In this document: positions 8,200 to 16,419 of the stretch, piece by piece
How the letters are laid out: each line of letters begins with the position of its first letter
Numbering within the stretch: the stretch's first letter is position 1
Assembly: GCA_022790905.1 (NCBI GenBank)
Contig: JAAVYC010000033.1
Location: 1-39,694, forward strand
DNA: 39,694 nt
Source of the DNA: Lachnospiraceae bacterium
GTDB lineage: Bacteria > Bacillota > Clostridia > Lachnospirales > Lachnospiraceae
Direction of reading: 5' to 3'
Notes under the pieces: generated by a model
What the model was told of the DNA's origin: nothing
The model's input: only the letters and a program-made list of their open reading frames with translations
Database searches by the model: none
Made by a program: the position numbers and the translations under genes

Positions 8200-9433
8200 T
8201 TTCTGCTATTCCTTCTTCTTTTGGCACTTCTAATACTTCCGTATCCTGATAGACACCGAATTTCTCCTCCGTCAGAATCGTGCCCTGAAATACATAATCA
8301 TTTTTTTCTGTACTCATCATAACATTTTTTTCCGTAATTTGAAGCCCTTTTTCTTCCAATTTTGAAAGAAATAAGTCTAAATCCTTCGCGGCCTCCGCTT
8401 TTGCCTCTGCTTTTTTCACCTCATATTCTTTTAACTGATATTCTTTATAAGTATCTTTTTGCAGATAAAACGGAAGATAAAAATTCTTAAAAATGCGAAG
8501 TTGTACTTTTTCTGTCTCTTTTTCATAGAGACGATAAGAGATTTTCCTTCCCGAAAATCCTATGTACTTTCTGTGATACCAGAAAGAATAATGTACTTTT
8601 TCTTTCCCAGTGTAGACTTTCTTCTGTGCCTTTTTCGACACCCTGGTCTCGTAGGGATAAGAAGTTCTCGCCAAAATATCGGCATCCGCTTTGCAATATC
8701 TATAATCTACAACCTCTTTTGCATCATTTAAAATATCAATTCTGCCGGATACAAGGATTGCCCCTTTTTTTACTTTATCGCCCGCTTTTACCTGCGGAGT
8801 ACCGCTTCTTGTAATAATCTGAAGAATTGTCGCCTTTTTATCCGACACGATATCTTTCGCCGATTCCTCTTCCTCTTCTTTCTCATCTGGTTCCGCCGTA
8901 ATCAGATTTTCTTTCACATCCACGGTTAACTTTGTCCCTTCTAAACGTACAGATGTCCAAATCACATTCGAAAAATGCTGTCGGATCAAAGATTCAAGCT
9001 TTTCGCAGTCCACTTCTCTTTTTGCTGTACCGACATGAATCTTTTCTTCCTCTAAATAGCGGTAAATCGTGTCCTCAGACAGGGCGGAATTTCCACAGAT
9101 TTGAATATTCCACACATAGCAGGAAAATCCGTAGACGATACTAATCCCTAACAAAAATCCAAATAAAAAAAGTTTTCTCTTCCGATAGCGATAAAGTAAA
9201 AAAGGAAATCCACATTTTTTCACTACATGAATGCTCGTTTTTGTCTTTTTTACAAAAGGGCGAATCGTAAAAAAGTCTTTCAGTTTCATGGAAAATTCAT
9301 ACGTATCTTCCCGGTGATCTAGATCCCAGATATAAATATTATGGTTTGTACAGAGATTAAAAAAACGCTCTGTCGCATATCCGGTCAGCTCCACTCTCAC
9401 ATAACCCGACAGGTATCTCAATAATGCAGTCAT
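8186..9433 (-). CDS. yqfD: Sporulation protein YqfD
   Basis: A 415-residue protein with one membrane segment (about residues 89-108: KLFLFGFLLGISIVYGFSCYVW). It is followed by a WNIQICGN block and a long extracytoplasmic part, the pattern of YqfD of spore-forming Firmicutes. N-terminal MTALLRYLSGYVRVELTGYATERF is also typical. In Bacillus subtilis yqfD is a sporulation-associated gene next to yqfC. The C-terminal portion is rich in Lys/Glu, including the segment LKEYEVKKAEAKAEAAKDL. It starts three bases after yqfC ends and overlaps phoH, so it is in the same transcript. The precise molecular role is unknown. Confidence 0.93.
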   Translation of the reverse strand: MTALLRYLSGYVRVELTGYATERFFNLCTNHNIYIWDLDHREDTYEFSMKLKDFFTIRPFVKKTKTSIHVVKKCGFPFLLYRYRKRKLFLFGFLLGISIVYGFSCYVWNIQICGNSALSEDTIYRYLEEEKIHVGTAKREVDCEKLESLIRQHFSNVIWTSVRLEGTKLTVDVKENLITAEPDEKEEEEESAKDIVSDKKATILQIITRSGTPQVKAGDKVKKGAILVSGRIDILNDAKEVVDYRYCKADADILARTSYPYETRVSKKAQKKVYTGKEKVHYSFWYHRKYIGFSGRKISYRLYEKETEKVQLRIFKNFYLPFYLQKDTYKEYQLKEYEVKKAEAKAEAAKDLDLFLSKLEEKGLQITEKNVMMSTEKNDYVFQGTILTEEKFGVYQDTEVLEVPKEEGIAENESE

Positions 9434-9436
9434 TTT

Positions 9437-9718
9437 CTAAGCCTCATACTCTATTGATTTTACAAATCCGACAACTTTCATATCTTCATTTGTATAATAC
9501 TCAATCTTGAGTTGTTTTCCATAGACTGTCAGCTTTGCATTTTTTGCCTGAATTTTGATATATTCCTCGTTGTACTCCAAAATCCCTTTATAGTTCTCAA
9601 TCAAAACCTCCCTGCGTCCGGTAACTGTAACGATGGACATGCCATACATCAAATCCTTCGGCAGCTCCAGGGATTCTACTACATTCTGCTTGACTGATTT
9701 TAACCTTTTCTTTTTCAT
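9437..9718 (-). CDS. yqfC: Sporulation protein YqfC
   Basis: A 93-residue YabP/YqfC-family protein. The sequence KDLMYGMSIVTVTGRREVLIENYKGILEYNEEYIKIQ is the family core: a small beta-rich domain found in spore-forming Firmicutes, where yqfC lies directly before yqfD. The C-terminal YTNEDMKVVGFVKSIEYEA fits the usual end, so the gene is complete. It is 28 bases after pdp and three before yqfD, so it is probably cotranscribed. The function in the mother cell is not established beyond its sporulation link. Confidence 0.93.
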   Translation of the reverse strand: MKKKRLKSVKQNVVESLELPKDLMYGMSIVTVTGRREVLIENYKGILEYNEEYIKIQAKNAKLTVYGKQLKIEYYTNEDMKVVGFVKSIEYEA

Positions 9719-9746
9719 AGTCTACTATATGGAAAATATGGAGTGA

Positions 9747-11054
9747 TTATTCGCGGATAATGTGTTTCACCATCGGAGCTTTTTGAATTTTTTCCTCTAC
9801 AATCTCGTAAGCCCTTTGAATCCTTTCATATACGATCTCTGTTTTTTCTTTGTCGTTAGAGTGAATATAAGCTAAAATCTCCCCCTTTTTTACAATATCG
9901 CCGGTCTTCTTTTCCAATACTACGCCTACAGCCGGATCAATCTGATCCTCTTTTGTCTCTCTGCCTCCGCCTAAAGTCATGCAGGCAAGTCCGATCTCCT
10001 GTGCAAAAATCCGCTTGATATAGCCTGCTTCTTTTGCTGCCACCGGAATAACATGACATGCTTTTGGAAGAAGCTGTGCATTTTTGACCTGTTCTTTTTT
10101 TCCACCCTGGTTTAAAATGAATTCTTCAAATTTTTGAAATGCTTTTCCCTGCGCAATGGATTCCCTGAGCAGCTCTTCTGCAATCTTTTCATTCTCTGCC
10201 CTGCCTGCTAACAATAACATCTCTTTTCCGAGTGCAAAGACTACTTCCATCAAATCTTTGGGTCCATTCCCCTGTAAGGCTTCCATCGCTTCTTTGACCT
10301 CTAGTGCATTTCCAATGGCATTCCCAAGAGGTTCGTCCATATCGGTAATCATCGCCGTCGTCCTCTTGCCAGCACGATTCCCGATGTCAACCATCGCTTT
10401 TGCAAGTGCCAGCGCATCCTCTTCTTTTTGCATAAAAGCGCCGTTTCCCGTCTTGACATCTAGAACAATCGCATCGGCACCGGAGGCGAGTTTTTTACTC
10501 ATAATACTTCCGGCAATCAAAGACATCTCATCCACAGTCGCCGTGACATCTCTGAGCGCATAGAGTTTTTTATCGGCAGGCGCTAAATTCGCCGTCTGCC
10601 CTGCAATCGCAATCTTGATGGAGTTCACACTTTCGATAAATTTTGTCTCCTCTATTTCTGTGGAAAACCCGTCAAAAGACTCCAATTTATCAATGGTTCC
10701 GCCTGTATGTCCAAGTCCCCTTCCGCTCATCTTTGCCACGGGAACTCCCAATGAGGCAATGAGCGGAGCTAAGATCAAAGATACTTTATCCCCGACTCCT
10801 CCCGTACTGTGTTTATCTACTTTCATTCCCTCAATCTCACTTAAATCTAAAACATCTCCGCTGTCACGCATAGCGAGGGTCAAGTCTAGCGTTTCCCTTT
10901 TATTCATGCCGCGAAAACAGATTGCCATCGCCATGGCAGACATCTGGTAATCTGGAATCGCCCCCTCGCTGTAACCTTTGATCATAAAATTGATTTCTTC
11001 TGTTGTCAGTTCCCGTCCCTCTTTTTTCGCTAAAATCAAATCACACATCCGCAT
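9747..11054 (-). CDS. pdp: Pyrimidine-nucleoside phosphorylase
   Basis: A 435-residue nucleoside phosphorylase cleaving uridine, thymidine or deoxyuridine with phosphate to a base and (deoxy)ribose-1-phosphate. The signature KHSTGGVGDKVSLILAPL at residues 81-98 and KMSGRGLGHTGGTIDKLE just after it form the phosphate and substrate site. The C-terminal barrel-sandwich domain (IGLACMTLGGGRETKEDQIDPAVGV) is present. Length matches the family. The start is supported by GAGGTGAG a few bases upstream. It sits 13 bases downstream of the DUF5722 gene, with no other nucleoside-catabolism gene next to it. Distinguishing Pdp from strict thymidine phosphorylase (DeoA) rests on overall resemblance to Firmicute Pdp. 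Confidence 0.93.
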   Translation of the reverse strand: MRMCDLILAKKEGRELTTEEINFMIKGYSEGAIPDYQMSAMAMAICFRGMNKRETLDLTLAMRDSGDVLDLSEIEGMKVDKHSTGGVGDKVSLILAPLIASLGVPVAKMSGRGLGHTGGTIDKLESFDGFSTEIEETKFIESVNSIKIAIAGQTANLAPADKKLYALRDVTATVDEMSLIAGSIMSKKLASGADAIVLDVKTGNGAFMQKEEDALALAKAMVDIGNRAGKRTTAMITDMDEPLGNAIGNALEVKEAMEALQGNGPKDLMEVVFALGKEMLLLAGRAENEKIAEELLRESIAQGKAFQKFEEFILNQGGKKEQVKNAQLLPKACHVIPVAAKEAGYIKRIFAQEIGLACMTLGGGRETKEDQIDPAVGVVLEKKTGDIVKKGEILAYIHSNDKEKTEIVYERIQRAYEIVEEKIQKAPMVKHIIRE

Positions 11055-11067
11055 AAACTCACCTCTT

Positions 11068-13818
11068 TTAACCTTTACGATACATTTTCCAAATTTTATT
11101 TTTTTTATACCTTCTTACGATTTGTTTCCAGGACTTTGCCCCGATTACTTTCAAATATTTTTTCGTATATTTTTCAAATTTTTTCGTATCCATGTAACGA
11201 AATACTTGGAACGCTTTTTTGCCTGCAATTCCCATACTAAGCCCTTGAGCTACTTCTACGGGATGATCCGCATAGCTGCGGATGATAAACGCATCCACCA
11301 TTGGATCACATGCCGCAATGTAGTAACTATAGGCAAGCGCTGCCGCCTGAATTTTTTCTCCGCTATTCGATGAATATCCCTGCTCCGATAGGATCACCCG
11401 AACAGAGGAACCATAAGTATCTCGGATATAATCGGTCAGTACATGCAGATTTTCCATGGTGACATACGGCGTACTCCTTTCATGGCTGATCCCATATCCA
11501 TTCCAGACGCTTGTGTTCGTCAGCGGATAGGAATAGGCGTGATATGCCAGATTCCATTTGATTCCCTTTTGCAATCTTTTCAACTCTTTTTGAAATCTGT
11601 CAATGGAATATTTTGCGCTATATCCGTTTTCAGAGGTATTCCAACAAGAATCTGTACAGATGAATACTTTAGCATTAGAGTACTGACTCCTCACTGCATA
11701 GTACAGACTTCGGAAAGCAATCGCATAATTTCTAAAATAAGACGTTGTCGACATACTCCCTTTATAATTCCATCCGATTGGATTGTTGATCTCATTCCCA
11801 AGTATCCAGTTCGATACATAGCAGCTTTTCTTCCCGAAAATTTCTCCCAGATAACAGAAGATAGCTTCCATTTTCTCTCTGGCCCCATTATTAGATGCAT
11901 TCCAGGCATAAAACTGTGCTGCACCTGGAATTCTCGCCTTTTCTGCAATGAGATCTGTATTTCTCCACGTCCAGTCCAATAAAATCTGCACCGATACATT
12001 GATCTTTTTTCGATTGCATTCTGAAATAATCTTTTTATATTGACTCATCGTACTGAAATAGTAAGTCTTTCCATTATATTTATACGGAATACTTCCATTA
12101 CATACCATGGACGTCGTGATATTCAAAAATGTATTTTTTGCACTGCATTTTTGAATTTCTTTCATATTGCTGGAAAACTGAATCCCTTTTTTTGTCTTTC
12201 CGAGTCGGTATTTCGATTTATTTTTAGCCGCCCGCTCCGGATTTTTAATATAGGCATAATTGCTGATAAGCCGATATTTTCCACCTTTTTTAACTGCAAT
12301 CCGGTAACTGCCGATCGCATAACCTTGATTTTCAGAAGTCTTTAGTGAAAAGGAAAGTTTTTTCTTTTTGTAAGATCTAGCTGCCATCTTATACGGCTGT
12401 TTGGTGTTTGGTTTCACATAGACTAGATAATAATAGTCATCAGAACTTGCAATCCTTTTCTTTACCGTTGCTTTTACCTTTATTTTTCCAGTTCCCGTGG
12501 CATTACAATAAGTAATTTTTGCCGAGTTCGATTTCGCCTTTGTCGCACAGCGCACCCATTTTGCATAGACTTTAATATTTCCACTCTTCCCCTGCTTGAT
12601 GACATCCACTCTCTTTTTATACTTTTTGTCCTGATACCATCCGTCAAAATCATATCCTTTTTTCGTCGGCTTTGGAAGCGTAAAAGTCTTAGTCGCTATC
12701 GTATAAGTGTCTTTATAAGATTTTTTGAATGTTCCGCCCTTTTTATCATAAGTAATTTTGTATTTAATCGCTTTCCATTTTGCATAAAGGGTAACAATCT
12801 TATTCTTTTTTGTAGTCAGTTTTGTCACAATTCCTGCATTTTGATAAGTCGTTCCAGTCCCATCCGCTTTTGTATTCCAGCCTGCAAATGTGTATCCTTT
12901 TTTCCGATAATTTCCGGCATTTAAGCGGCTAGGCGTTCCATAGATATGACTGCTATTTCTCACACTCCCGCTGTTAGCCCCATTCCCATTGTATCTCACC
13001 TGATAGGGAACACCTGTCCACATCGCATATAGTTTGACTACTTTTCCATCCTGATCGGTCAAAGACTTGACACTCTGCTTATTTTTGTAGGCGGTTCCAG
13101 TCCCGTCTTTTTTTGTATTCCAGCCCGTGAACGTATAACCGCTTCTTTTATAGGCATTCGCAAGTAGTTTTTGAGATTTTCCATAGACAAACGCTTGCTC
13201 TTTCATACTTCCTTTGCCGCCGTTCGCATAAAAACGGACTTTATAGTTACCAAGACGCCAGAAAGCTTTTAATGTAAGCACATCCTCATTTTGGACAGAG
13301 AGATTTTCTACCACCGTGCCATCGGCGTATGTCTTACTCCCATTCAGTACCCAGCCCTCAAATACATATCCTCTTTTAGAAAACCGATTTTTGTTCAAGG
13401 CCGCTGGTCTGTCGTATGTAAACATCTGATCTTCCATATGCCCTGTTCCACCGTTTCCATCAAAGCGGATTTTATAGGTAATCGGAATCCAAAAAGCCCG
13501 CAGAGTAATATCTTCTTTTACCGGCGATGAAAAATCATAATCGACACCGTTTACTCTCCATCCTCCAAAAAGATAACCTTCCTTTTTCGGAGTCCCAAGC
13601 AATGCCTCTTCTATGAACTCTCCCTCTTTTACTCGATTAGACGAAACGGCTGTTCCATTATCGGCATCGAAAGTCACAGTGTAATAGATTTCTTCTTCTG
13701 TTTCGCTGTCTAACCCTGTTTCCCGTTCTACATCGGTTGCATAGATTATCTCCGATTCTGTTGTAAAAAGTAAAAGAAATGCTAATACCAGCGCCACAAT
13801 ACGTTTCCATTTTTCCAT
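11068..13818 (-). CDS. Secreted protein with five InlB-type B-repeats and a C-terminal DUF5722 (glycosidase-like) domain
   Basis: A 916-residue exported protein. The signal peptide (MEKWKRIVALVLAFLLLFTT..., cleavage near IIYA-TD) is followed by five Listeria/Bacteroides-type B-repeats, about residues 45-430. Each opens with a strand such as YKIRFDGNGG, contains GY.F.GW, and ends L.A.W. A Lys-rich beta region (about 430-560) joins them to a C-terminal domain of about 350 residues that I recognise as DUF5722. Within it, ILGNEINN (Glu676) and VILSEQGY (Glu812) look like the acid/base and nucleophile strands of clan GH-A TIM barrels. A glycoside hydrolase activity is therefore likely but not shown. 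No LPXTG or other wall anchor is seen. It has AGGAGAGGTG upstream and heads the long minus-strand series. Confidence 0.85.
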   Translation of the reverse strand: MEKWKRIVALVLAFLLLFTTESEIIYATDVERETGLDSETEEEIYYTVTFDADNGTAVSSNRVKEGEFIEEALLGTPKKEGYLFGGWRVNGVDYDFSSPVKEDITLRAFWIPITYKIRFDGNGGTGHMEDQMFTYDRPAALNKNRFSKRGYVFEGWVLNGSKTYADGTVVENLSVQNEDVLTLKAFWRLGNYKVRFYANGGKGSMKEQAFVYGKSQKLLANAYKRSGYTFTGWNTKKDGTGTAYKNKQSVKSLTDQDGKVVKLYAMWTGVPYQVRYNGNGANSGSVRNSSHIYGTPSRLNAGNYRKKGYTFAGWNTKADGTGTTYQNAGIVTKLTTKKNKIVTLYAKWKAIKYKITYDKKGGTFKKSYKDTYTIATKTFTLPKPTKKGYDFDGWYQDKKYKKRVDVIKQGKSGNIKVYAKWVRCATKAKSNSAKITYCNATGTGKIKVKATVKKRIASSDDYYYLVYVKPNTKQPYKMAARSYKKKKLSFSLKTSENQGYAIGSYRIAVKKGGKYRLISNYAYIKNPERAAKNKSKYRLGKTKKGIQFSSNMKEIQKCSAKNTFLNITTSMVCNGSIPYKYNGKTYYFSTMSQYKKIISECNRKKINVSVQILLDWTWRNTDLIAEKARIPGAAQFYAWNASNNGAREKMEAIFCYLGEIFGKKSCYVSNWILGNEINNPIGWNYKGSMSTTSYFRNYAIAFRSLYYAVRSQYSNAKVFICTDSCWNTSENGYSAKYSIDRFQKELKRLQKGIKWNLAYHAYSYPLTNTSVWNGYGISHERSTPYVTMENLHVLTDYIRDTYGSSVRVILSEQGYSSNSGEKIQAAALAYSYYIAACDPMVDAFIIRSYADHPVEVAQGLSMGIAGKKAFQVFRYMDTKKFEKYTKKYLKVIGAKSWKQIVRRYKKNKIWKMYRKG

Positions 13819-14222
13819 TTCTACACCTCTCCTATTTTGCCTGCCTATGATGGATTTTTATAATATGCCCAAATGCATAAGATTGCTAACTATTATATTT
13901 TATTGGTTTTAATAGTTTCATACTTATAAAATAAAGGTAAGGCAGAACATTTTCATATGCTCGGCCTTTTCTCACAGATCAATTTTTTTAATTTGGGGAT
14001 TTTCTCTTTTGACTTTTTTTACAGTTTTATTATACACATTCCTCCGATAAATTACAATAAGTCAAAAAATTGTGTTTTTCTTAATATTTAATTCAGACAG
14101 TTTTTTCATTGTGGAACTAAAAATTCTATGCTATTATTATGTAAAAATTATGTATAATAGGGTTTTTTTAGTTTTACTACAAAAAGATTCCAAAAATACA
14201 AAGACAGAAAAGGAGAATACTT
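13819..14222. promoter_or_regulatory. 404-bp divergent intergenic region between two secreted-protein genes
   Basis: No gene is seen here. The stretch is very AT-rich. For the minus-strand gene a TATAAT lies at 13892-13897 with a weak -35 (TGAAAC near 13915-13920). For the plus-strand gene there is TTGACT at 14009-14014 spaced 16 bases from TATACA (14031-14036), and a perfect TATAAT at 14153-14158 without a good -35. Either could drive the 14223 gene. The first would leave a leader of about 180 bases. A short inverted repeat AAGGC/GCCTT (13939-13968) is too weak to call a terminator. Confidence 0.4.
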
Positions 14223-15860
14223 ATGAAGGAAAAGATTTCTTTCTCAAAACGCGTGATGCGCACAGTAACAATTTTTCTATTTTTGTTCCTGATTTCCTTA
14301 TTAGGCAATATTCCAGGAACAACGGTACGGGCAGCGGGCCAGCAGTCAAAGATTGACAATCCTACGTACACATTGACATCTACTAAGGGCACCGCCGTTT
14401 CCACAAAAGCCAACCCAAATGAGACTACCGTTCTGATATTCGGTCATACCGGATGCGGTTACACGAGATCTACGCTAAACAGTATTTCTTCCTGTGACTG
14501 GGTAAAGCGTTCTGATATCCGTGTTATTTTTGTGGATACCAAGTTTCACACCCAAGAAGAGGTATTGGCATATGAAGAGGGCTATCAATGTCCGGATATG
14601 ATCTTTTGTCATGACGAAGACGGTGATAACTTCATCGTTATGGCTGAATATGCACGGCTATTCGGCATAAGTCGTAGCAGCTATCCTACAACTGTTCTGA
14701 TTGATAAGAATAACAAATTACAGAATTGTATGACAGGTGCAAAGACGGCGAATGAGATTTTAACAGAAATCGAAAAATTTACTGAAATCGACGGGGGCGG
14801 AAGCACTCAACCTCCTTCTTCGCCTGATACTGATATTGAGAATTTTGCATACGGATTAAAAACCATAGACAACACAACGGTTTCCACAAAGGCAAATCCC
14901 AATGAGACTACTGTTTTGATTTTTGGTTCTACCGACTGTGGCTATACAAAAGCTACTTTACAAGACATTGATAAAAGCAATTGGGTTGGCCGTTCGGATA
15001 TTCGGGTTATGTTTGCAGATTCACATAGCGCTACTTTATCTGAGACTGCAGCATTTGCAAAAAATTATTCTAGCAAAGAAATAATCTTTTGCCACGATCA
15101 GTCCAATTTGAATTATAAATTTGCATTATCTTACCTAGCCCTTGACAACAAGGCTTGCGGAACCTTCCCTTACATCATATTGATTGATAAAAATAATAAG
15201 GTTCGAAATATTTCCTTGGGCTTTCAGACGGCAGATGAGATTATCGCAGAGATAAACAAATTTATGGAAAGCTCAGATAGTTCCGATCCAGAACCGACTC
15301 CTACGCCAGGTATTTCCAATGTTTCCGGGCTCAAAGCATCTTCTTCTACCAAAAGTGTAAAGCTGACTTGGAAAAAAGTCTCCAAAGCAAAAGGTTATAT
15401 GATCTATCAATATAACAGTTCCAAGAAAACTTGGGTTAAGAAGAAAACTTTGAAGACAAATACGACTTCTTATACTATCAAAGATCTAGCCCCAGGCACT
15501 TCTTACCGTTTTGCAGTAAAAGCATATATTCAAACCAATGGGAAACAGGTGAACAGCAAATCATATACTTCCCTGTATACAGCTACAAAACCAAATGCCG
15601 TTCGTTTTAAGGTCACAGCTGGAAGGAAAAAAGCAACAGTAAAATGGAATAAAGTAAAAGGTGCTACCGGTTACACAGTTTACTATAAAACCAGTGCAAA
15701 AGGTTCTTGGAAAAAATTAAAGACTACCAAAAGTACCAGCTACACCAAAAAGAAACTGAAATCACGCAAAACTTATATCTTTACTGTTAAGGCATACAAA
15801 ACCTATAAGGGAAAAACTTATACCAGCAGTTTTAGTTCCAAAAAAGTAAAAATCAAATAA
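14223..15860 (+). CDS. Exported protein with two tandem thioredoxin-like domains and two fibronectin type III-like domains
   Basis: A 545-residue exported protein with a signal peptide (hydrophobic TVTIFLFLFLISLLGNI, cleavage near VRAA). Domain 1 (about 47-195) and domain 2 (about 207-350) are clear duplicates. Each has VSTKANPNETTVLIFG, then a CGYT motif where thioredoxins have CxxC (Cys78, Cys239), then IFCHD with a second Cys (Cys129, Cys290) and a probable cis-Pro strand (YPTTVLIDKNNK, FPYIILIDKNNK). The two Cys are 51 residues apart in both copies, so a disulfide pair or an atypical redox site is possible. A Pro/Ser/Thr/Asp linker leads to two FN3-like domains (about 365-455 and 458-545), rich in Lys and Tyr. 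AAGGAG seven bases upstream fixes the start. It is oppositely oriented to all neighbours and carries its own terminator. Substrate is unknown. Confidence 0.85.
   Translation: MKEKISFSKRVMRTVTIFLFLFLISLLGNIPGTTVRAAGQQSKIDNPTYTLTSTKGTAVSTKANPNETTVLIFGHTGCGYTRSTLNSISSCDWVKRSDIRVIFVDTKFHTQEEVLAYEEGYQCPDMIFCHDEDGDNFIVMAEYARLFGISRSSYPTTVLIDKNNKLQNCMTGAKTANEILTEIEKFTEIDGGGSTQPPSSPDTDIENFAYGLKTIDNTTVSTKANPNETTVLIFGSTDCGYTKATLQDIDKSNWVGRSDIRVMFADSHSATLSETAAFAKNYSSKEIIFCHDQSNLNYKFALSYLALDNKACGTFPYIILIDKNNKVRNISLGFQTADEIIAEINKFMESSDSSDPEPTPTPGISNVSGLKASSSTKSVKLTWKKVSKAKGYMIYQYNSSKKTWVKKKTLKTNTTSYTIKDLAPGTSYRFAVKAYIQTNGKQVNSKSYTSLYTATKPNAVRFKVTAGRKKATVKWNKVKGATGYTVYYKTSAKGSWKKLKTTKSTSYTKKKLKSRKTYIFTVKAYKTYKGKTYTSSFSSKKVKIK
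14397..14927 (+). repeat. Internal tandem domain duplication, near-identical DNA blocks 483 bp apart
   Basis: Bases 14397-14444 and 14880-14927 differ at few positions, mostly silent (they encode VSTKANPNETTVLIFG in both). The offset of 483 bases is 161 codons and matches the spacing of the two CGYT motifs. Similarity drops in the rest of each domain. This indicates duplication of a thioredoxin-like domain with this segment conserved by selection or gene conversion. Confidence 0.75.
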
Positions 15861-15867
15861 CCATTTT

Positions 15868-15924
15868 AAAAGGCTGTCACAACGAAATCTTAAAAAAGAT
15901 TTCTCTAATGTGACAGCCTTTTTA
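15868..15924. terminator. Bidirectional nested-hairpin terminator between convergent genes
   Basis: A 14-bp perfect outer stem (15868-15881, AAAAGGCTGTCACA, with 15909-15922) encloses a second perfect 8-bp stem (15884-15891 GAAATCTT with 15896-15903) with an AAAA loop. A/T runs lie on both flanks, so it can end the plus-strand 14223 gene and the minus-strand rlmH operon. Confidence 0.9.
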
Positions 15925-15932
15925 TAGCTTTC

Positions 15933-16412
15933 TTATTTGTGATATGGCTCTTTCTTTTGAATCCGATAACTTCGATAAATCTGTTCTAACAAGATCACCC
16001 TCATCAGCTGATGTGGAAATGTCATTTTAGAAAAACTCAATTGCTCATCTGCCCTTTGCAGCACAATCTCTGAGAGTCCCAGTGAACCGCCTATTATAAA
16101 TACCAGGTGACTTTTCCCGTGAAGCGCAATTCGTTCCAGGTGTTTTGACAGTTCTACGGAATCTAGCATCTTCCCCTGTATCGCAAGCGCTATCACATAA
16201 TCCATATCTTTTATTTTCGAGAGAAGTCGTTCTCCCTCTCTCTTTTTGATCTGCTCTTCCAATGCCGAGCTCGCGCCCTCCACTGTCTTCTCATCCGCAA
16301 CTTCAAGTATATCGATTCTGCAATATCTGCTCAAACGTTTCCGATATTCCTCGATTGCTTCCCGATAAAATTTTTCCTTTATTTTTCCCACACATAAAAT
16401 TGTAATTTTCAT
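15933..16412 (-). CDS. rlmH: 23S rRNA (pseudouridine-1915-N3)-methyltransferase RlmH
   Basis: A 159-residue SPOUT methyltransferase that methylates pseudouridine 1915 of 23S rRNA in the assembled ribosome. The start MKITILCVGKIKEKFY at 16412 is the family's normal N-terminus. The open frame extends 29 codons upstream into the preceding gene, but that extension does not belong. The knotted SAM-binding region HLVFIIGGSLGLSE and the end HQLMRVILLEQIYRSYRIQKKEPYHK are fully conserved in type. The gene follows the zinc-ribbon protein by seven bases and ends at the nested terminator. Its Shine-Dalgarno is poor, so it probably relies on coupling to the upstream gene. Confidence 0.96.
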   Translation of the reverse strand: MKITILCVGKIKEKFYREAIEEYRKRLSRYCRIDILEVADEKTVEGASSALEEQIKKREGERLLSKIKDMDYVIALAIQGKMLDSVELSKHLERIALHGKSHLVFIIGGSLGLSEIVLQRADEQLSFSKMTFPHQLMRVILLEQIYRSYRIQKKEPYHK

Positions 16413-16419
16413 AAACGTT

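Noticed and set aside
13939..13968. AAGGC/GCCTT inverted repeat in the divergent intergenic region
   Set aside because: The stem is only five pairs with a loop of about 20 bases and no clean inner pairing, so it is not a convincing terminator or operator.
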